This document shows positions 54,440-63,373 of a stretch of DNA of 64,000 nt, one piece after another (within the stretch, counting starts at the first letter, position 1; each line of letters starts with the position of its first letter). Position numbers and translations under genes: made by a program. Source of the stretch: Maribacter sp. (GTDB taxonomy: Bacteria > Bacteroidota > Bacteroidia > Flavobacteriales > Flavobacteriaceae); assembly GCA_020629415.1 (NCBI GenBank), contig JAHDDL010000005.1, positions 1-64,000 of the forward strand, read 5' to 3'. The notes below the pieces were generated by a model. That model was not told the DNA's origin. It saw only the letters and a list, made by a program, of their open reading frames with translations, and did not search any database.

Positions 54440-55666
54440 CTAATGTTGATTTGCTGTCAACTCGCAAATACGTACAATTACTTCTACTGCCTTTTGCATA
54501 CTCTCAACGGGCACATACTCGTATTTTCCATGGAAATTATGTCCGCCGGCAAAAATGTTAGGGCAGGGTAGGCCCATGTAGCTCAGTTGGGATCCATCGG
54601 TTCCTCCTCTAATGGCTTTAATGATCGGTTTTATTCCTATATCCTCCATAGCCTTTTTAGCGGTTTCTACAATATGAAAAACAGGTTCTACCTTTTCTTT
54701 CATATTAAAATATTGATCATTTAATTCTAGATTGATACAATTATCATATTCATTATTATACTTCTTGACAATATCTTGTACCAATTCTTTTCGTTTATTG
54801 AAATGTTTTAAATCGTGATCTCTAATAATGAGTTCTACGGTTGCATTTTCAATTTCTCCATCAAAATGATGCACGTGAAAAAAACCTTCTCGAGCAGTGG
54901 TTTCTTCCGGCACTTCATGTTTTGGTAAATCGCTGATAATCTTATTGGCGATTAAAAGGGCATTTACCATTTTACCTTTTGCATAACCAGGGTGTACACT
55001 TTTACCTTTAACGGTAATTTTTGCTCCCGCAGCATTGAAGTTTTCATATTCTAGCTCACCAATTTGGCTACCGTCCATAGTATATGCCCAAGCAGCCCCA
55101 AATTTTTCTACATCAAATTTATGGGCACCACGGCCAATCTCTTCATCAGGAGTAAAGCCTACTCTTATAGGTCCATGTTTTATTTTAGGATTGCCGATCA
55201 AATATTCCATTGCGGTTATTATCTCCGTAATGCCGGCTTTATCATCTGCGCCCAATAGGGTTGTGCCATCTGTGGTAATAATGGTCTGGCCAATGTATTG
55301 TAGTAAGTCGTCAAAATAGGAAGATGATAAAACAATGTCCTGTTCTTTGTTCAGTACAATATCTTTGCCATCATAATTTTTAATGATCTGTGGTTTTACA
55401 TTGGTTCCACTAAAATCTGGGGAGGTATCAAAATGGGAAATAAAACCAATTGTAGGTACTTCATGATCAACATTAGAAGGCAAAGTTGCCATTATGTAGG
55501 CATTGTGGTCTATAGTAACATCTGTCATGCCTATAGCACGTAATTCATCTACCAATTTATGGGCTAAGTTCCATTGCTTTTCAGTGCTTGGTGTAGTTTC
55601 TGATGACGAATCGCTTTGCGTGTCAATAGTAACGTAACTAATGAAGCGGTCTATAATATGCTGCAT
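54440..55666 (-). CDS. pepT: Peptidase T (tripeptidase)
   Basis: 408 residues, M20 metallopeptidase. Zinc-site features: IGFISHFDTSPDFSGTNVKP (~72) with the first His-Asp, LLGADDKAGI (~139), FTPDEEIGRGAHKFDVEKFG (~172, catalytic Glu pair) and GGTDGSQLSYMGLPCPNIFA (~350). Cleaves N-terminal residues from tripeptides in the cytosol. Ends 1 bp before the YdeI-like gene. Confidence 0.96.
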   Translation of the reverse strand: MQHIIDRFISYVTIDTQSDSSSETTPSTEKQWNLAHKLVDELRAIGMTDVTIDHNAYIMATLPSNVDHEVPTIGFISHFDTSPDFSGTNVKPQIIKNYDGKDIVLNKEQDIVLSSSYFDDLLQYIGQTIITTDGTTLLGADDKAGITEIITAMEYLIGNPKIKHGPIRVGFTPDEEIGRGAHKFDVEKFGAAWAYTMDGSQIGELEYENFNAAGAKITVKGKSVHPGYAKGKMVNALLIANKIISDLPKHEVPEETTAREGFFHVHHFDGEIENATVELIIRDHDLKHFNKRKELVQDIVKKYNNEYDNCINLELNDQYFNMKEKVEPVFHIVETAKKAMEDIGIKPIIKAIRGGTDGSQLSYMGLPCPNIFAGGHNFHGKYEYVPVESMQKAVEVIVRICELTANQH

Positions 55667-55742
55667 GTTAAATGTGTTTTATCAAAAATAAGCTTATATA
55701 TTGTAATTTAATAAACGTAATTTTTTATAAATTCAAGTGATG

Positions 55743-56189
55743 ATGAAATTTAGATATGTAGTGGTGTTGGCTTTTGTTTTACTTTTTAAAAATGTAAATG
55801 CACAGGCAGATTGTATTCTTGGAGTAGGTGTTACAAGTGATTCTATTATTTCTGACATTTTTCAATTGAATGAAATGCAAAAAAAACAGTTAGAGCTTTT
55901 AAGTACAGATGTTAAACTACTTAATGAAGCTTTGAACGATAATTTGGTGGAAGTTAAGAGCAAACATCCGCAAAGTAACGTTACCGAACTTCGTCAACTG
56001 GCAGATAAGTATAAGGTTGTTATGGATAGTATGGTCAATGTTCAAAAGGTCATGGATAAGAAAATGTTGGCCTTGTTCAATTCCAATCAATATAAATTGT
56101 ACTTGTCTTTATGCAAAGATGCTTTAAGGTCCGCTTATATTGTAACCCCAGCAGTCTATGCAGATAGTATATCCAATAAAAACAGATAA
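55743..56189 (+). CDS. Secreted helical protein, unrecognised
   Basis: 148 residues with a Sec signal (KFRYVVVLAFVLLFKNVNAQ, 20 residues), then DCILGVGVTSDSIISDIFQL and long helices (EMQKKQLELLSTDVKLLNEA). Resembles the periplasmic Spy/CpxP-like helical type in shape only. GTG 55737, ATG 55740 and ATG 55743 are all possible starts. Lies upstream of pyrD but pyrD has its own promoter. Confidence 0.65.
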   Translation: MKFRYVVVLAFVLLFKNVNAQADCILGVGVTSDSIISDIFQLNEMQKKQLELLSTDVKLLNEALNDNLVEVKSKHPQSNVTELRQLADKYKVVMDSMVNVQKVMDKKMLALFNSNQYKLYLSLCKDALRSAYIVTPAVYADSISNKNR

Positions 56190-56220
56190 AATATTGCTTA
56201 ACTTTCTCATTTACAGTTTG

Positions 56221-56228
56221 TATTTTTG
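56221..56228 (+). promoter_or_regulatory. -7 element (TATTTTTG) of pyrD
   Basis: Exact TAnnTTTG ending 19 bp before ATG 56248. Confidence 0.55.
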
Positions 56229-56247
56229 CGGCTTATAAAATAGATAC

Positions 56248-57294
56248 ATGTACAGGCTTTTTATTAGACCTCTTTTATTTCTTCTAGACCCGGAGAAAGT
56301 TCATCATATTAGTTTTTCAAGCATTAAGTTTTTTTCAAAAATAGGACTGTCCGGTCTTATTAAATCAATGTTCGTTGTTGAGGATAAGCGTTTAGAACGT
56401 GAGCTTTTTGGGCTAAAATTTAAAAATCCGGTAGGTTTAGCAGCAGGTTTTGATAAAAATGCCGTTTTGTACAATGAACTGTCAGATTTCGGGTTCGGGT
56501 TCGTAGAAATTGGGACATTGACGCCTAAACCCCAAGATGGAAACCCAAAGAAGAGACTGTTCCGTTTAAAAAAGGATAAGGCCATTATTAACCGTATGGG
56601 ATTTAATAACCATGGGGTTTTTGAAGCGGTGGAAAATTTAAAGAAAAAGCATAATGTACTTATAGGTGGTAATATTGGCAAGAATAAAGTTACACCTAAC
56701 AATGAAGCTATAAAGGACTACTTGATTTGTTTTGATGCACTGTTTGATCATGTAGATTATTTTGTGGTAAACGTTAGTTCTCCTAATACGCCAGGTTTGC
56801 GCGAATTACAAGATAAAGAGCCATTGACAGCTTTGTTAAATGAACTTCAATTAGAGAATTCCAAGTTAAGTAAGCGCAAAGAGACAATTCGTAAACCAAT
56901 TTTATTAAAGATTGCGCCAGATCTTACAGATAGTCAGTTAATGGATATTATAGATATTGTAAGCGATACCAGTATTGATGGCGTTATTGCTACCAATACC
57001 ACCATTTCAAGGGAAAACTTAAAGTCTCATGCGTTAATTACGGAAGAGGCTGGCGGTCTAAGTGGTGCGCCATTAAAGAATAGAAGTACAGAGGTCATTC
57101 GTTTTTTGGCGGAAAAAAGCAACAAAGCATTCCCTATCATTGGTGTAGGGGGTATTAACTCTGCTGAAGATGCCATTGAAAAACTAGAAGCAGGCGCAGA
57201 TTTAATTCAATTATGGACAGGTTTTGTATATGAAGGGCCGGCTTTGGTAAAACAAATTAATAAGGCGTTATTAGAAAGTAGCCCTGTGGTATAG
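56248..57294 (+). CDS. pyrD: Dihydroorotate dehydrogenase (quinone)
   Basis: 348 residues, class 2 membrane-associated enzyme. N-terminal amphipathic helix ([20 protein letters not shown]), flavin-site [13 protein letters not shown] (~59), [20 protein letters not shown], catalytic-Ser region [15 protein letters not shown] (~175; class 2 uses Ser) and [15 protein letters not shown]. Oxidises dihydroorotate using menaquinone. Separate from pyrF (46 kb away). Confidence 0.96.
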   Translation: MYRLFIRPLLFLLDPEKVHHISFSSIKFFSKIGLSGLIKSMFVVEDKRLERELFGLKFKNPVGLAAGFDKNAVLYNELSDFGFGFVEIGTLTPKPQDGNPKKRLFRLKKDKAIINRMGFNNHGVFEAVENLKKKHNVLIGGNIGKNKVTPNNEAIKDYLICFDALFDHVDYFVVNVSSPNTPGLRELQDKEPLTALLNELQLENSKLSKRKETIRKPILLKIAPDLTDSQLMDIIDIVSDTSIDGVIATNTTISRENLKSHALITEEAGGLSGAPLKNRSTEVIRFLAEKSNKAFPIIGVGGINSAEDAIEKLEAGADLIQLWTGFVYEGPALVKQINKALLESSPVV

Positions 57295-57313
57295 AAGAAA
57301 TGAATTTTTATTT

Positions 57314-57348
57314 AAAAAGCCCTTGTAAATTCTGCAAGGGCCTTTTTA
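57314..57348. terminator. Bidirectional terminator
   Basis: AAAAAG-CCCTTG/CAAGGG-C-CTTTTT hairpin (one bulge) between pyrD and the Dabb gene. Confidence 0.8.
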
Positions 57349-57359
57349 ATTAAATGCCT

Positions 57360-57770
57360 TTATTGTTTGGTCCAATAATCTACCACAAATACATCTTCTA
57401 AAATCGGAGTCAATAAAGCTACAAAAGCTTTGTGGTCTGGGTGAGGTAAATATATGGCCCGGTCTTCTTCGCTTTTAAAAGTTAGAAAAAAGGCGTGTGT
57501 AAATCCTTTGTTCAAACCTTCCGGACTATTGTTCAATCCCCATTCATAACCTTTGATCTGTTCAATCTTTGAAGGTAAAGCGCTGAAAGCTTCTTCAATT
57601 TTTTTAATTTGGTCAGCTTTGGTGCTTTCTTTGAATTTAAAAAATACGGTGTGCCTTAACAGGCTGTCGTTTTCAATCATAATAGTAGGGATTATATGTT
57701 TGTACGGATTGGCTAGAGCCTTTACGGTAAAGGATATGGTAATGAATAATAGAAGTGCTTTAATTTTCAT
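57360..57770 (-). CDS. Dabb-domain (stress-responsive A/B barrel) exported protein
   Basis: 136 residues with a signal peptide (KIKALLLFITISFTVKALAN). The ferredoxin-like Dabb fold is recognised by HTVFFKFKESTKADQIKKIE (~39), KGYEWGLNNSPEGLNKGFTH and HPDHKAFV near the C-terminus. Exported version; function unknown. Confidence 0.85.
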   Translation of the reverse strand: MKIKALLLFITISFTVKALANPYKHIIPTIMIENDSLLRHTVFFKFKESTKADQIKKIEEAFSALPSKIEQIKGYEWGLNNSPEGLNKGFTHAFFLTFKSEEDRAIYLPHPDHKAFVALLTPILEDVFVVDYWTKQ

Positions 57771-57855
57771 AATGTATCAATTTTTAATTTAGATATTAAA
57801 TGTAGGTGTAATTAACGGTAATTCGTAATTTACGAATTAAACTACAACCCTTATA

Positions 57856-58476
57856 TTGAATTACGAGGTCTTACTAGCTTTTATTATGGCAACTTTTGTT
57901 CTGGCACTTTCACCGGGTCCGGATAATATTTTTGTACTTATTCAAAGTATTGGCAATGGTAAAAAATACGGATTGGCAGTTGTTGCAGGTTTAATGACCG
58001 GTTGTTTGGTGCATACCACATTTCTTGCTTTTGGGGTCTCGGCCCTTATTAAAAATAGTCCGGCCGTTTTTACGGCGATCAAAGTGTTTGGTGCTGCCTA
58101 TTTGCTTTATCTGGCTATTATGGTATATAGGGCCGGAGATGCTATCGCATTAAATGGAAATGTTGAAAATGCTAAAAGTGTACCCAGATTATTTCGTCAA
58201 GGATTTATTATGAATGTACTTAATCCAAAAGTGACTATTTTTTTTCTTGCTTTTTTTCCGGGCTTTTTATTTTCGGATACTTTAAGCACTGTGATTCAAT
58301 TTTATGTGCTGGGCTTTCTTTTTATTTTGGTTGCTTCTATTGTCTTTAGTGCTATAGCCATATTGGCAGGTACCATATCTAGTGTTTTATCTTCAAATAA
58401 AAGGACTGGTAGTATACTGAAGTGGGGGCAAATTATCGCCTTTATAGCTATTGCGATTTATTTATTAATTGGTTAG
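57856..58476 (+). CDS. LysE/RhtB-family exporter
   Basis: 206 residues, six helices. The diagnostic ALSPGPDNIFVLIQSIGNGK (~17) and GFIMNVLNPKVTIFFLAFFP (~117) are present. Exports amino acids or related small solutes. Starts at TTG 57856. The HMG-CoA lyase gene begins 53 bp later. Confidence 0.9.
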   Translation: MNYEVLLAFIMATFVLALSPGPDNIFVLIQSIGNGKKYGLAVVAGLMTGCLVHTTFLAFGVSALIKNSPAVFTAIKVFGAAYLLYLAIMVYRAGDAIALNGNVENAKSVPRLFRQGFIMNVLNPKVTIFFLAFFPGFLFSDTLSTVIQFYVLGFLFILVASIVFSAIAILAGTISSVLSSNKRTGSILKWGQIIAFIAIAIYLLIG

Positions 58477-58529
58477 TTTATTTACGGTATTAATAGGAGA
58501 TACTTGTTCAGAGTTCGTATTTTTACGAA

Positions 58530-59399
58530 ATGTCTAATTCAGAGATTAAAATAGTAGAGTGTCCTAGAGATGCCATGCAAGGCATAAAACAATTTATACC
58601 TACAGATGAGAAGGTAAGGTACATTCAATCTTTATTAGGTTGTGGATTTGATACTATAGATTTTGGAAGTTTTGTATCGCCAAAAGCAATACCGCAGATG
58701 GTAGATACGGCCGAGGTTTTGTCAAAACTAGATTTATCGAAGTCTAACTCAAAGTTACTCGCTATAGTTGCAAATGTTCGTGGTGCGGAAGATGCCGTTA
58801 TGCATCCTGAAATTGATTTTTTGGGCTTCCCTTTTTCCATTTCAGAGAATTTTCAAATGAGAAATACCCATAAGACCATTGCTCAATCCGTTGAAACGTT
58901 ACAAGAGATTTTTAATATAGCCGATGCAGCCAACAAAGAGGTGGTAACGTACATATCCATGGGTTTTGGAAATCCTTATGGTGATCCTTGGAATGTTGAA
59001 ATTGTTGGTGAATGGACAGAAAGACTGGCGAAAATGGGAGCCAAAATATTATCGTTGTCAGATACCGTGGGGTCATCTGATCCAGAAACTATTTCTTATT
59101 TGTTTTCTAACTTAATCCCTAAATACCCTAATATTGAATTTGGTGCGCACCTGCATACCACACCTACAAAATGGCATGAAAAGGTTGCTGCGGCATATGA
59201 ATCTGGCTGCAAACGTTTTGATGGTGCTGTTCAAGGTTTTGGTGGCTGCCCTATGGCCAAAGATGATTTAACCGGTAACATGCCAACAGAGAAAATGCTA
59301 TCTTACTTTACTGCTCAAAAAGTTGTTACAGGGGTAAATGCAATGACATTTGAGGCTTCTTATAACAAGGCTACAGAGTTATTTTCCGCTTATCACTAA
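58530..59399 (+). CDS. Hydroxymethylglutaryl-CoA lyase
   Basis: 289 residues, DRE-TIM superfamily. PRDAMQGIKQFIPTDEKVRY (~12; PRDGLQ variant), DTIDFGSFVSPKAIPQMVDT and C-terminal GAHLHTTPTKWHEKVAAAYE, then RFDGAVQGFGGCPMAKDDLT with the active-site Cys (~237). Cleaves HMG-CoA to acetyl-CoA and acetoacetate in leucine catabolism. Note PRDAM instead of PRDGL, a common variant in Bacteroidota. Confidence 0.93.
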   Translation: MSNSEIKIVECPRDAMQGIKQFIPTDEKVRYIQSLLGCGFDTIDFGSFVSPKAIPQMVDTAEVLSKLDLSKSNSKLLAIVANVRGAEDAVMHPEIDFLGFPFSISENFQMRNTHKTIAQSVETLQEIFNIADAANKEVVTYISMGFGNPYGDPWNVEIVGEWTERLAKMGAKILSLSDTVGSSDPETISYLFSNLIPKYPNIEFGAHLHTTPTKWHEKVAAAYESGCKRFDGAVQGFGGCPMAKDDLTGNMPTEKMLSYFTAQKVVTGVNAMTFEASYNKATELFSAYH

Positions 59400-59446
59400 A
59401 GCAATCTTTTAGAAATCACACAGATAGTTCGTATTTTCTAATTTTA

Positions 59447-59461
59447 TTTAGATTTACTAAA
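59447..59461. promoter_or_regulatory. Palindrome TTTAG-N5-CTAAA upstream of the imelysin cluster
   Basis: Perfect inverted repeat TTTAG (59447-59451) ATTTA CTAAA (59457-59461), 31 bp upstream of the -7 element TACGTTTG. Candidate operator for a metal-responsive repressor such as Fur; not a recognised consensus. Confidence 0.35.
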
Positions 59462-59491
59462 GATAAGCTTGTTTTGTATGTAAACATGTTA

Positions 59492-59499
59492 TACGTTTG
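59492..59499 (+). promoter_or_regulatory. -7 element (TACGTTTG) of the DUF4856 gene
   Basis: Exact TAnnTTTG with a TTTTG at 59472-59476 as a possible, closely spaced -33. The leader to ATG 59542 would be about 36 nt. Confidence 0.5.
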
Positions 59500-59541
59500 C
59501 ATTGTTATTTGAAACAAGTCTAAATAAAAATTGATAGTAAA

Positions 59542-60777
59542 ATGAATAAATATTTTTTGGCAATTACCGCAGTTGTTGGTTTAACCTTTGCTTCTTGTAG
59601 TTCTGATGATGATGGTTTGGAGCTATCACCATGTGATAATTGTTTTGTTGAATTTGATGTGCCGGATTCTTATGAATTTACTAGAAACGGTGTTTCTACG
59701 GTTAATTTTGGTGGGCAAACAACCAGAATTAAAATGGGGCAGGAGCTTTTGTCCAACTTTAATATTCCAACCAAAACGGTAGAAGATTTAAATAGAATGT
59801 TCGCTCATGTTGAGGGAGAAATTGATTTTGAGGAAGCGGCACTAAACGAATCCGATAAAAACCTTCGTAGTAAAGTGGCAGCTTCTGCAGATTATTTTTC
59901 TACAAATGCAACCGATCAAGCTTTAATTAGAAGTGATTTTGATGAATTTATTAGCGCACAGGTTACAGAGGTTTATCCAAATTTTGAGGTAGCTGCTGTT
60001 GCTGGTCAACCAGGGCAATTAGCTGATGGGGAAAGTACACGATATGTAAATGCCAATGGTTTGGAATACAACCAACTATTTGCAAAATCATTGATAGGTG
60101 GACTAATGACGGACCAAATACTTAACAACTATTTAAGTACAGCTGTTTTGGACGAGGCCGATAATGTTGAAAATAATGACGCCGATGTAGTGGAAGAGGG
60201 TAAAGATTATACTACAATGGAGCATAAATGGGATGAAGCTTATGGTTATGCCTATGGTTTAAATGCTGATCAAGCTAACCCTAACGCAGATTTGGGAGCA
60301 GATAGTTTCTTGAACGAATATATGGAACGTGTCAATGCAGATGCTGATTTTGAAGGTATAGCAGAGGATATATTTGATGCATATAAATTAGGTCGTGCCG
60401 CAATCGTTGCAAAAGATTACGCGGTTAGAAATCAACAAGCGGAAATCATCAAAGAGAATATTTCTAAGGTAATTGCGGTTAGAGGGGTTTATTATTTACA
60501 AAATGGTAAAACTAAATTAGAAGGAGAATCAGCGAACATAGGCGGTGCGTTCCATGCACTTTCAGAAGCTTATGGTTTTATTTATAGTTTACAGTTTACA
60601 AGAAAGCCTAATACTTCAGAGCCCTATTTTACAAAGGAAGAAGTAGATGCGTTACTTGTAGATTTATTGGATGACGGAGAAAACGGACTTTGGGATGTGG
60701 AAGCAGCTACATTAGATGGTATTTCCGCTGACATTGCCGCAAGATTTGGTTTTACGGTAGAACAAGCTGCTGAATAA
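59542..60777 (+). CDS. DUF4856 lipoprotein
   Basis: 411 residues, lipobox FASCSSDDDG. The DUF4856 core is rich in aromatic-acidic helices: TTMEHKWDEAYGYAYGLNAD (~230), DADFEGIAEDIFDAYKLGRA (~268), NIGGAFHALSEAYGFIYSLQ (~334). Likely periplasmic or surface, all-helical like imelysin. First gene of a four-gene cluster with imelysin, HTTM and a TonB receptor. The ending terminator also carries the promoter for the next gene. Confidence 0.88.
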   Translation: MNKYFLAITAVVGLTFASCSSDDDGLELSPCDNCFVEFDVPDSYEFTRNGVSTVNFGGQTTRIKMGQELLSNFNIPTKTVEDLNRMFAHVEGEIDFEEAALNESDKNLRSKVAASADYFSTNATDQALIRSDFDEFISAQVTEVYPNFEVAAVAGQPGQLADGESTRYVNANGLEYNQLFAKSLIGGLMTDQILNNYLSTAVLDEADNVENNDADVVEEGKDYTTMEHKWDEAYGYAYGLNADQANPNADLGADSFLNEYMERVNADADFEGIAEDIFDAYKLGRAAIVAKDYAVRNQQAEIIKENISKVIAVRGVYYLQNGKTKLEGESANIGGAFHALSEAYGFIYSLQFTRKPNTSEPYFTKEEVDALLVDLLDDGENGLWDVEAATLDGISADIAARFGFTVEQAAE

Positions 60778-60794
60778 GATGGTTTAAATTCAAT

Positions 60795-60843
60795 AAAAAA
60801 GCAATTCAATCTTATATAGAATGAATTGCTTTTTTTATTTTTG
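60795..60843 (+). promoter_or_regulatory. Terminator with promoter embedded in its T-tract
   Basis: GCAATTCA/TGAATTGC stem (60801-60829, with inner TCT/AGA pairs), preceded by A's. The following T-run continues into TATTTTTG (60836-60843), a perfect -7 element for the imelysin gene. One sequence thus both ends the DUF4856 transcript and starts the next. Confidence 0.6.
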
Positions 60844-60872
60844 CATTTAATTAGAATAAATAAAAATAATAA

Positions 60873-62006
60873 ATGAAAAAGGTTGTTGTAATTTTTTGTG
60901 TTTTAGCCCTGGCATGGGCATGTTCTAGTGATAGTACAGAGGATGAAGAGGTAATAATTCCAGGTGAGAAAGAAGAAGTTTCTTTTGAGCGTAGTGCAAT
61001 GTTGATCAATTGGGCAGATAATATTATTATTCCTTCCTACGAAGCCTTTTCTGCTGATATGGAAGGTTTGTTGAGTGCATTCAATACGTTTAAAGCAGAT
61101 GTCAATGAAAGTAATTTAATCGCTTTGCGTGCATCATGGTTAACCGCATACAAGTCTTGGCAGCATGTTGAGATGTTTGAAATTGGTCCTGCAGAAACTG
61201 TAGGGTTTCAATTGAACATGAATATATATCCAACGGATAATGAGAAGATTGATGGGTTTATTGTGAATGGAAGTTATGACTTGACCTTATCCTCTAACAG
61301 AAGCGCAAAAGGATTTCCTGCTTTAGATTACTTATTGAACGGATTAGGTGATACCGATGCGGAAGTACTTGCATTCTATAATGGAGACAACAAAGAGGCT
61401 TACCTACAATATACCGAAGATATTTTAATGGATATGCAGTCTTTGACGCAAACTGTGGTATCTGATTGGACAAATGGTTATAGGGATACATTCGTTGCCA
61501 ATGACGGAGCATCATCTACGGCATCTGTTGACCGTATGGTGAACGATTATATTTTTTATTACGAGAAGTATTTAAGAGCTGGTAAAATGGGAATTCCTTT
61601 AGGTGTTTTTTCCGGTAGTACCTTACCTAGAAATGTTGAGGCTTATTATGAAGCTACTATTTCTAACGATTTGTTCTTAGAAGGTTTATCTGCTGTTCAA
61701 GACTTTTTCAACGGTACTCATTTTAATTCTAGTACCCAAGGTGAAAGTTTGGCATCATATCTGGATGCATTGAATACCTTAAAAAGTGGAGAGGATTTGT
61801 CTACTTTGATCAACGGTCAATTTAATACGGCAAAAAGTATGGTGCTTGATCTTTCTGCGTTTAGAGCTGAAATTGAGAATAGCAATCCACCAACCTCCAT
61901 GTTATTGGCGTATGATGAAGTGCAAAAAGCCGTACCAATGTTAAAGGTAGATATGGTTTCAGCAATGAGTATAAGTATTGATTTTGTTGATGCCGATGGT
62001 GATTAA
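60873..62006 (+). CDS. Imelysin-family lipoprotein
   Basis: 377 residues, lipobox WACSSDS. Imelysin-like helical bundle: SFERSAMLINWADNIIIPSY (~32), SWQHVEMFEIGPAETVGFQL (~93, carrying the family H-x2-E-like motif), PALDYLLNGLG (~146), VNDYIFYYEKYLRAGKMGIP (~218). Family members (e.g. EfeO-like, ICMP) bind or acquire iron-related ligands. Shares a one-base overlap with the HTTM gene. Confidence 0.93.
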   Translation: MKKVVVIFCVLALAWACSSDSTEDEEVIIPGEKEEVSFERSAMLINWADNIIIPSYEAFSADMEGLLSAFNTFKADVNESNLIALRASWLTAYKSWQHVEMFEIGPAETVGFQLNMNIYPTDNEKIDGFIVNGSYDLTLSSNRSAKGFPALDYLLNGLGDTDAEVLAFYNGDNKEAYLQYTEDILMDMQSLTQTVVSDWTNGYRDTFVANDGASSTASVDRMVNDYIFYYEKYLRAGKMGIPLGVFSGSTLPRNVEAYYEATISNDLFLEGLSAVQDFFNGTHFNSSTQGESLASYLDALNTLKSGEDLSTLINGQFNTAKSMVLDLSAFRAEIENSNPPTSMLLAYDEVQKAVPMLKVDMVSAMSISIDFVDADGD

Positions 62007-63373
62007 TGGAATCGTTAATAGCTAAATATATAAAAGCTCCTATAGAGACCGCCCCTTTGGCGGTCTTTCGTATTTTGTTTGGTCTAATGATGCTTTTTAG
62101 TATTGTTAGGTTTTGGAGCTATGGCTGGATCGATAAACTTTATATTAAACCACAATTTTTCTTTTCTTATTACGGGTTTGAATGGGTAAAACCATTAGGT
62201 GTTTATACCTACCTTTTTTTTCTGATTTGTGGCTTGGCGGCAGTTTTAGTAGCTCTTGGCTATCGCTATAAATTAAGTATGATCATTTTCTTTTTGAGCT
62301 TTACGTATATAGAGCTCATGGACAAAACCACATACTTAAACCATTATTACTTTATTAGTATTCTAAGCTTCTTAATGATATTTTTGCCAGCTAACGCAAA
62401 CTATTCTCTAGATGCTTATTTAAATCCCAAAAGGTGCTTTCAATATATTCCAAGCTGGACAGTCAATAGTATTAAGTTGCTTTTAGGTATTGTTTATTTC
62501 TATGCCGGTCTGGCGAAATTGAATTCAGATTGGTTGTTGAACGCTATGCCCTTAAAAATCTGGTTGCCCTCCAAGTTTGATATTCCTTTGATTGGGAGTT
62601 TTATGGGAGAAGAATGGGTACAGTATTTATTTTGCTGGTCTGGGGCAATTTACGATCTTTCCATACCTTTTTTATTACTATATAAAAAAACTAGGCCATA
62701 TGCATTTGTTATGGTGGTGGTATTTCACGTGCTTACAAGGGTATTGTTTCCTATTGGTATGTTCCCATATGTAATGATCGTATCCGCTTTAATATTTTTT
62801 GATGCAGCGGTTCATCGCAAAATTTTGAATTTTTTGTTTAAAATTTTTCAAATAGACGGTAGTAGATTTATTGGTCGTGATGTTTTAAAGGAGCTACAAT
62901 CCAATAAATTGAGGTTAAAGCATATGATTGTCATTCTGTTTTTTATGCTACAACTGACCGTCCCTTTTAGGTATTTGTTTTATCCGGGAGAATTATTTTG
63001 GACAGAAGAAGGCTATCGTTTTTCATGGCGCGTAATGCTAATGGAAAAATCTGGCTACGCCCAATTTAAAATTGTGGACCAAGAATCTGGTCGGTGGTTT
63101 TATGTGGATAATACTGATTTTATAACTCCGTTTCAAGAAAAACAAATGGCATTTCAGCCAGATTTTATATTGGAATACGCGCATTTTCTAAAAAATCATT
63201 TTGAAGAAAACGGTCACAAGAGCGTGCAGGTATTCGTAAATTGCCAAGTTAGTCTTAATGGGCGATTAAGTACAGAATTTATTGATCCCACCATTGATTT
63301 GGCAAAAGAAAAAGAATCTTTTTTACATAAAAATTGGATAACACCGTTTAGAGATGAAATTAAAGGAATTTAG
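62006..63373 (+). CDS. HTTM-domain membrane protein (vitamin K carboxylase-like)
   Basis: 455 residues, several transmembrane helices. N-terminal PLAVFRILFGLMMLFSIVRF (~18) and KTTYLNHYYFISILSFLMIF (~108), then KLLLGIVYFYAGLAKLNSDW (~154) match the HTTM domain of gamma-glutamyl carboxylases. The C-terminal ~150 residues are mostly soluble, extracytoplasmic (EEGYRFSWRVMLMEKSGYAQ). Enzymatic activity unproven. The TonB receptor start overlaps its last 20 bp, so this is a tight operon. Confidence 0.9.
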   Translation: MESLIAKYIKAPIETAPLAVFRILFGLMMLFSIVRFWSYGWIDKLYIKPQFFFSYYGFEWVKPLGVYTYLFFLICGLAAVLVALGYRYKLSMIIFFLSFTYIELMDKTTYLNHYYFISILSFLMIFLPANANYSLDAYLNPKRCFQYIPSWTVNSIKLLLGIVYFYAGLAKLNSDWLLNAMPLKIWLPSKFDIPLIGSFMGEEWVQYLFCWSGAIYDLSIPFLLLYKKTRPYAFVMVVVFHVLTRVLFPIGMFPYVMIVSALIFFDAAVHRKILNFLFKIFQIDGSRFIGRDVLKELQSNKLRLKHMIVILFFMLQLTVPFRYLFYPGELFWTEEGYRFSWRVMLMEKSGYAQFKIVDQESGRWFYVDNTDFITPFQEKQMAFQPDFILEYAHFLKNHFEENGHKSVQVFVNCQVSLNGRLSTEFIDPTIDLAKEKESFLHKNWITPFRDEIKGI

